Assembly (NCBI GenBank): GCA_020425835.1
Contig: JAGQRC010000088.1
Span: forward strand, 1 to 7,744
Direction: 5' to 3'
Length of the DNA stretch: 7,744 nt
Source: Planctomycetota bacterium
GTDB taxonomy: Bacteria; Planctomycetota; UBA8108; UBA1146; JAJFFE01
Below, in pieces: positions 6,515 through 7,744 of this stretch. The position numbers and the translations under genes were made by a program. Positions within the stretch are counted from its first letter, which is position 1; each line of letters opens with the position of its first letter. The notes beneath the pieces were generated by a model. It did no database searches and had not been told where the DNA came from. It worked only from the letters and a program-made list of their open reading frames with translations.

Positions 6515-6540
6515 TCGTGTCTTCGAGTGAGGCGTCGAGG

Positions 6541-7227
6541 TCAGAAGCGGCGTCGATCGCGGCGCGGTCGTGCCGGCGGCGCGTCGGGACGATCGCCTCC
6601 CGGGCGCAACCCTTCCGCTCGTGCCTTCAGGAGAGCGTCGAGCTCGCTCGCGTCGAGCGCGCCGTCGCCGTTGACATCGAACCTCTGCAGCACTCGCTGG
6701 CGGAGCTCGCCATCACGCGTCTGCGGCTTGGGCTGGGCGCGATCGCCTTCGCTCGGGGCGGCGTCGCGTCGGTGCTCTCGATGCTCGAGGCGGCGCTCTC
6801 GTCGGTCGAATCGACGCTCGGCGCGTCGTTCCCGTCGATCGAAGCGACGTTCGAAGCGCTGCTCGGCGTGCTGTCGACGAAACTCCCGAACGCGCTCGCG
6901 CAGGGCGCTCCGCTCCCCGTCGTCGAGTTGGCCGTCGCCGTTGATGTCGGCGCGTTCACGGAGCTGCTTTCGACGCTCCGCGCGACGGTCGCGGCGCAAC
7001 TCGCTTCGCTCGGCGCGGAGCTCCCGCCATGCCGCGCGGACCTCGGCACGCTCGTCGGGACCGAGTTGGCCATCGCCGTCGCGGTCGAACCGCTCGATGA
7101 TCGGCTTCGCGCGAGGGGGTCGCTGTTGGGCTGCGGGCCGGTCGGAACCGACCTCGGGTTGGGCGAACAGCCCGCTCGTGGCCAGAACCGTGATCGCCGC
7201 CACGGGGATCCAAGTGTGGACGTTCAT
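6541..7227 (-). CDS. Secreted Arg-rich protein with three EF-hand calcium-binding loops
   Basis: The 228-residue protein starts at ATG 7227, preceded by AAAGGGG (7233-7239) 5 nt upstream. Residues 1-22 form a signal peptide (ending GLFAQ), so it is probably periplasmic or extracellular. Three 12-residue EF-hand loops are clear: 48-59 (DRDGDGQLGPDE), 94-105 (DINGDGQLDDGE) and 184-195 (DVNGDGALDASE), each with Asp/Asn at positions 1, 3, 5 and Glu at 12. Between loops 2 and 3, residues 106-153 are a very charged Arg/Glu helix, including two copies of an 11-residue repeat, ERRFDRRERRA/L (126-147), likely a long straight helix or coiled coil. The C-terminus is Pro/Arg-rich. The frame stays open upstream to 7677, but that part has no signal peptide-like start and no RBS support. 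The opposite-strand frame is a GC-rich shadow. Calcium binding is a sound prediction; the biological role is unknown. Confidence 0.85.
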   Translation of the reverse strand: MNVHTWIPVAAITVLATSGLFAQPEVGSDRPAAQQRPPRAKPIIERFDRDGDGQLGPDERAEVRAAWRELRAERSELRRDRRAERRKQLRERADINGDGQLDDGERSALRERVREFRRQHAEQRFERRFDRRERRAERRFDRRERRLEHREHRRDAAPSEGDRAQPKPQTRDGELRQRVLQRFDVNGDGALDASELDALLKARAEGLRPGGDRPDAPPARPRRDRRRF

Positions 7228-7232
7228 GTCGT

Positions 7233-7239
7233 CCCCTTT
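7233..7239 (-). promoter_or_regulatory. Ribosome binding site of the EF-hand gene
   Basis: On the minus strand AAAGGGG ends 5 nt before ATG 7227. It decides the start: the signal peptide begins at this ATG, while the longer open frame upstream lacks both. Confidence 0.65.
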
Positions 7240-7428
7240 CTGCGGGTGCTTCGAGCTCGACCCGGGCCCGTGGGCGGCCCCTCGACGGCTCATCCCAGGA
7301 ACACTGTCGAGTCCTCGGCGGTTGCGCGCCGCGTCGAACTTTCGGGTCGGGTCGCGCAGGGTTCGTCGCTGCCCGGACTTGCGAAGGCCGTCCGGGAAAC
7401 CACTCGGACGCCGATTCGTCCTCGGGGA

Positions 7429-7458
7429 TGGACCCCACGCGGGGACCGCGGATATCAT
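7429..7458 (+). promoter_or_regulatory. Candidate promoter for the secreted-protein gene at 7567
   Basis: TGGACC (7429-7434, 4/6 to TTGACA) and TATCAT (7453-7458, 5/6 to TATAAT) are 18 bp apart. GATATCAT is one of few A/T-rich patches here. Transcription would start near 7465, giving a ~100-nt leader that includes the hairpin at 7501-7519. Matched by eye only. Confidence 0.3.
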
Positions 7459-7500
7459 GGGCCCGGGCTTTTCGGAATCTGAACGAGGGCGCTCGCACCC

Positions 7501-7519
7501 AGGAGTCTTGCCGACTCCT
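7501..7519 (+). promoter_or_regulatory. Leader hairpin able to compete with the ribosome binding site
   Basis: AGGAGTC (7501-7507) and GACTCCT (7513-7519) are a perfect 7-bp inverted repeat with a 5-nt loop. The right arm plus the next base gives CTCCTC (7515-7520), complementary to GAGGAG in the ribosome binding site at 7552-7561. The two pairings are mutually exclusive. A regulatory role is speculative. Confidence 0.3.
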
Positions 7520-7551
7520 CGAGGACGGGCCGCACGACCACGTGCACCATT

Positions 7552-7561
7552 GAGGAGGAGG
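7552..7561 (+). promoter_or_regulatory. Strong ribosome binding site of the gene at 7567
   Basis: GAGGAGGAGG (7552-7561) ends 5 nt before ATG 7567 and contains AGGAGG twice in overlap. It supports ATG 7567 over the second in-frame ATG at 7594. Confidence 0.8.
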
Positions 7562-7566
7562 ATCCC

Positions 7567-7744
7567 ATGCCACGACCGTGGGGGGGTATCACTATGGTGT
7601 GGGCGAGCGTCGTCACGCTCGCTCTGCTCGGAGCGACCGGGGTGGTTTCGGGACAAGAGGCCGTCCTCTATTTCCAAGGGGGTGACGTCCCGCCGATCGG
7701 CAGTGGGTCGGTCGACGTCGTGCTCGACAACACCCTCGGCAACC
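7567..7744 (+). CDS. N-terminus of a secreted protein (partial, 3' truncated)
   Basis: The frame is open from ATG 7567 to the window end, giving 59 residues. The start is supported by a strong GAGGAGGAGG Shine-Dalgarno. A signal peptide is clear: a short basic/Trp-rich start (MPRPWGGITM), a hydrophobic core (VWASVVTLALLGATGVV) and a likely cleavage near SGQEA, residues 28-32. The mature start (GGDVPPIGSGSVDVVLDNTLGN) looks like the first strands of a beta-sandwich and recalls cohesin-like or similar extracellular repeats, but too little is present to name a family. It is divergent from the EF-hand gene, so the two exported proteins could share regulation. Confidence 0.8.
   Translation, partial: MPRPWGGITMVWASVVTLALLGATGVVSGQEAVLYFQGGDVPPIGSGSVDVVLDNTLGN

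Larger units (their letters stand above)
6242..6540. other. Convergent intergenic region, no gene seen
   Basis: This 299-bp stretch lies between the stop of the fusion gene and the stop of the EF-hand gene. It contains a G-rich tract (6248-6285), a 16-bp tandem duplication (6305-6336), a weak hairpin (6440-6457) and a strong hairpin (6479-6514). Frames open across it have odd composition and no recognisable protein content, so I call no gene. Confidence 0.7.
7228..7566. other. Divergent intergenic region with candidate control signals
   Basis: This 339-bp region separates two divergently transcribed secreted-protein genes and must hold promoters for both. I can point to a candidate plus-strand promoter (7429-7458), a hairpin (7501-7519) and ribosome binding sites at each end. 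I found no convincing minus-strand promoter, RNA gene or protein-coding frame in it. Confidence 0.6.

Noticed and set aside
7421..7450. GGGG/CCCC pairings around 7424-7445 that could form a hairpin
   Set aside because: Stems are only about 4 bp, and several alternative pairings compete.
6517..7482. 321-codon plus-strand open frame covering the EF-hand gene
   Set aside because: The minus strand encodes a signal peptide and three exact EF-hand loops here. The plus-strand product is a low-complexity Ala/Leu/Ser shadow with no ribosome binding site.

Overview
The window is GC-rich bacterial DNA (about two thirds G+C by eye) with strong G/C bias at third codon positions. It carries four complete single-function genes, one large multidomain fusion gene and two genes cut by the window edges. 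The organism is probably a Gram-negative, high-GC bacterium. Exported M14 peptidases, a PhyH-type dioxygenase, an exported Arg-rich EF-hand protein and a signal-peptide protein of extracellular type would suit Planctomycetota or a related metagenomic lineage, but the sequence does not fix the taxon.

Layout. 1-247 (+) is the 3' end of an unrecognised gene. 338-1306 (-) is a PhyH-family Fe(II)/2-oxoglutarate dioxygenase. 1358-2962 (-) is an exported M14 zinc carboxypeptidase-like protein upstream of it in the same direction, with a perfect hairpin at 1337-1360 overlapping its stop codon. A short divergent region (2963-3023) separates this from 3024-4199 (+), a fold-type I PLP aminotransferase. 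That gene overlaps by 4 nt (GTGA) the fusion gene at 4196-6241 (+). A convergent non-coding stretch (6242-6540) holds a G-rich tract, a 16-bp tandem duplication and a strong hairpin that probably terminates from both sides. 6541-7227 (-) is a secreted three-loop EF-hand protein. A 339-bp divergent region leads to 7567-7744 (+), the start of another secreted protein cut by the window end.

The highlight is the 681-residue product of 4196-6241. It joins AroQ chorismate mutase, prephenate dehydratase, an ACT domain and a type I-beta DAHP synthase in one chain, with the recognisable catalytic residues of the catalytic domains intact. It therefore combines the committed first step of the shikimate pathway with the two chorismate-to-phenylpyruvate steps, and the only ACT domain sits directly between them. 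With the translationally coupled aminotransferase in front, the pair could make phenylalanine from chorismate (via phenylpyruvate, or via arogenate if the aminotransferase accepts prephenate) while also controlling entry into the pathway. Shared phenylalanine control of both ends by one ACT domain is an inference from the architecture.
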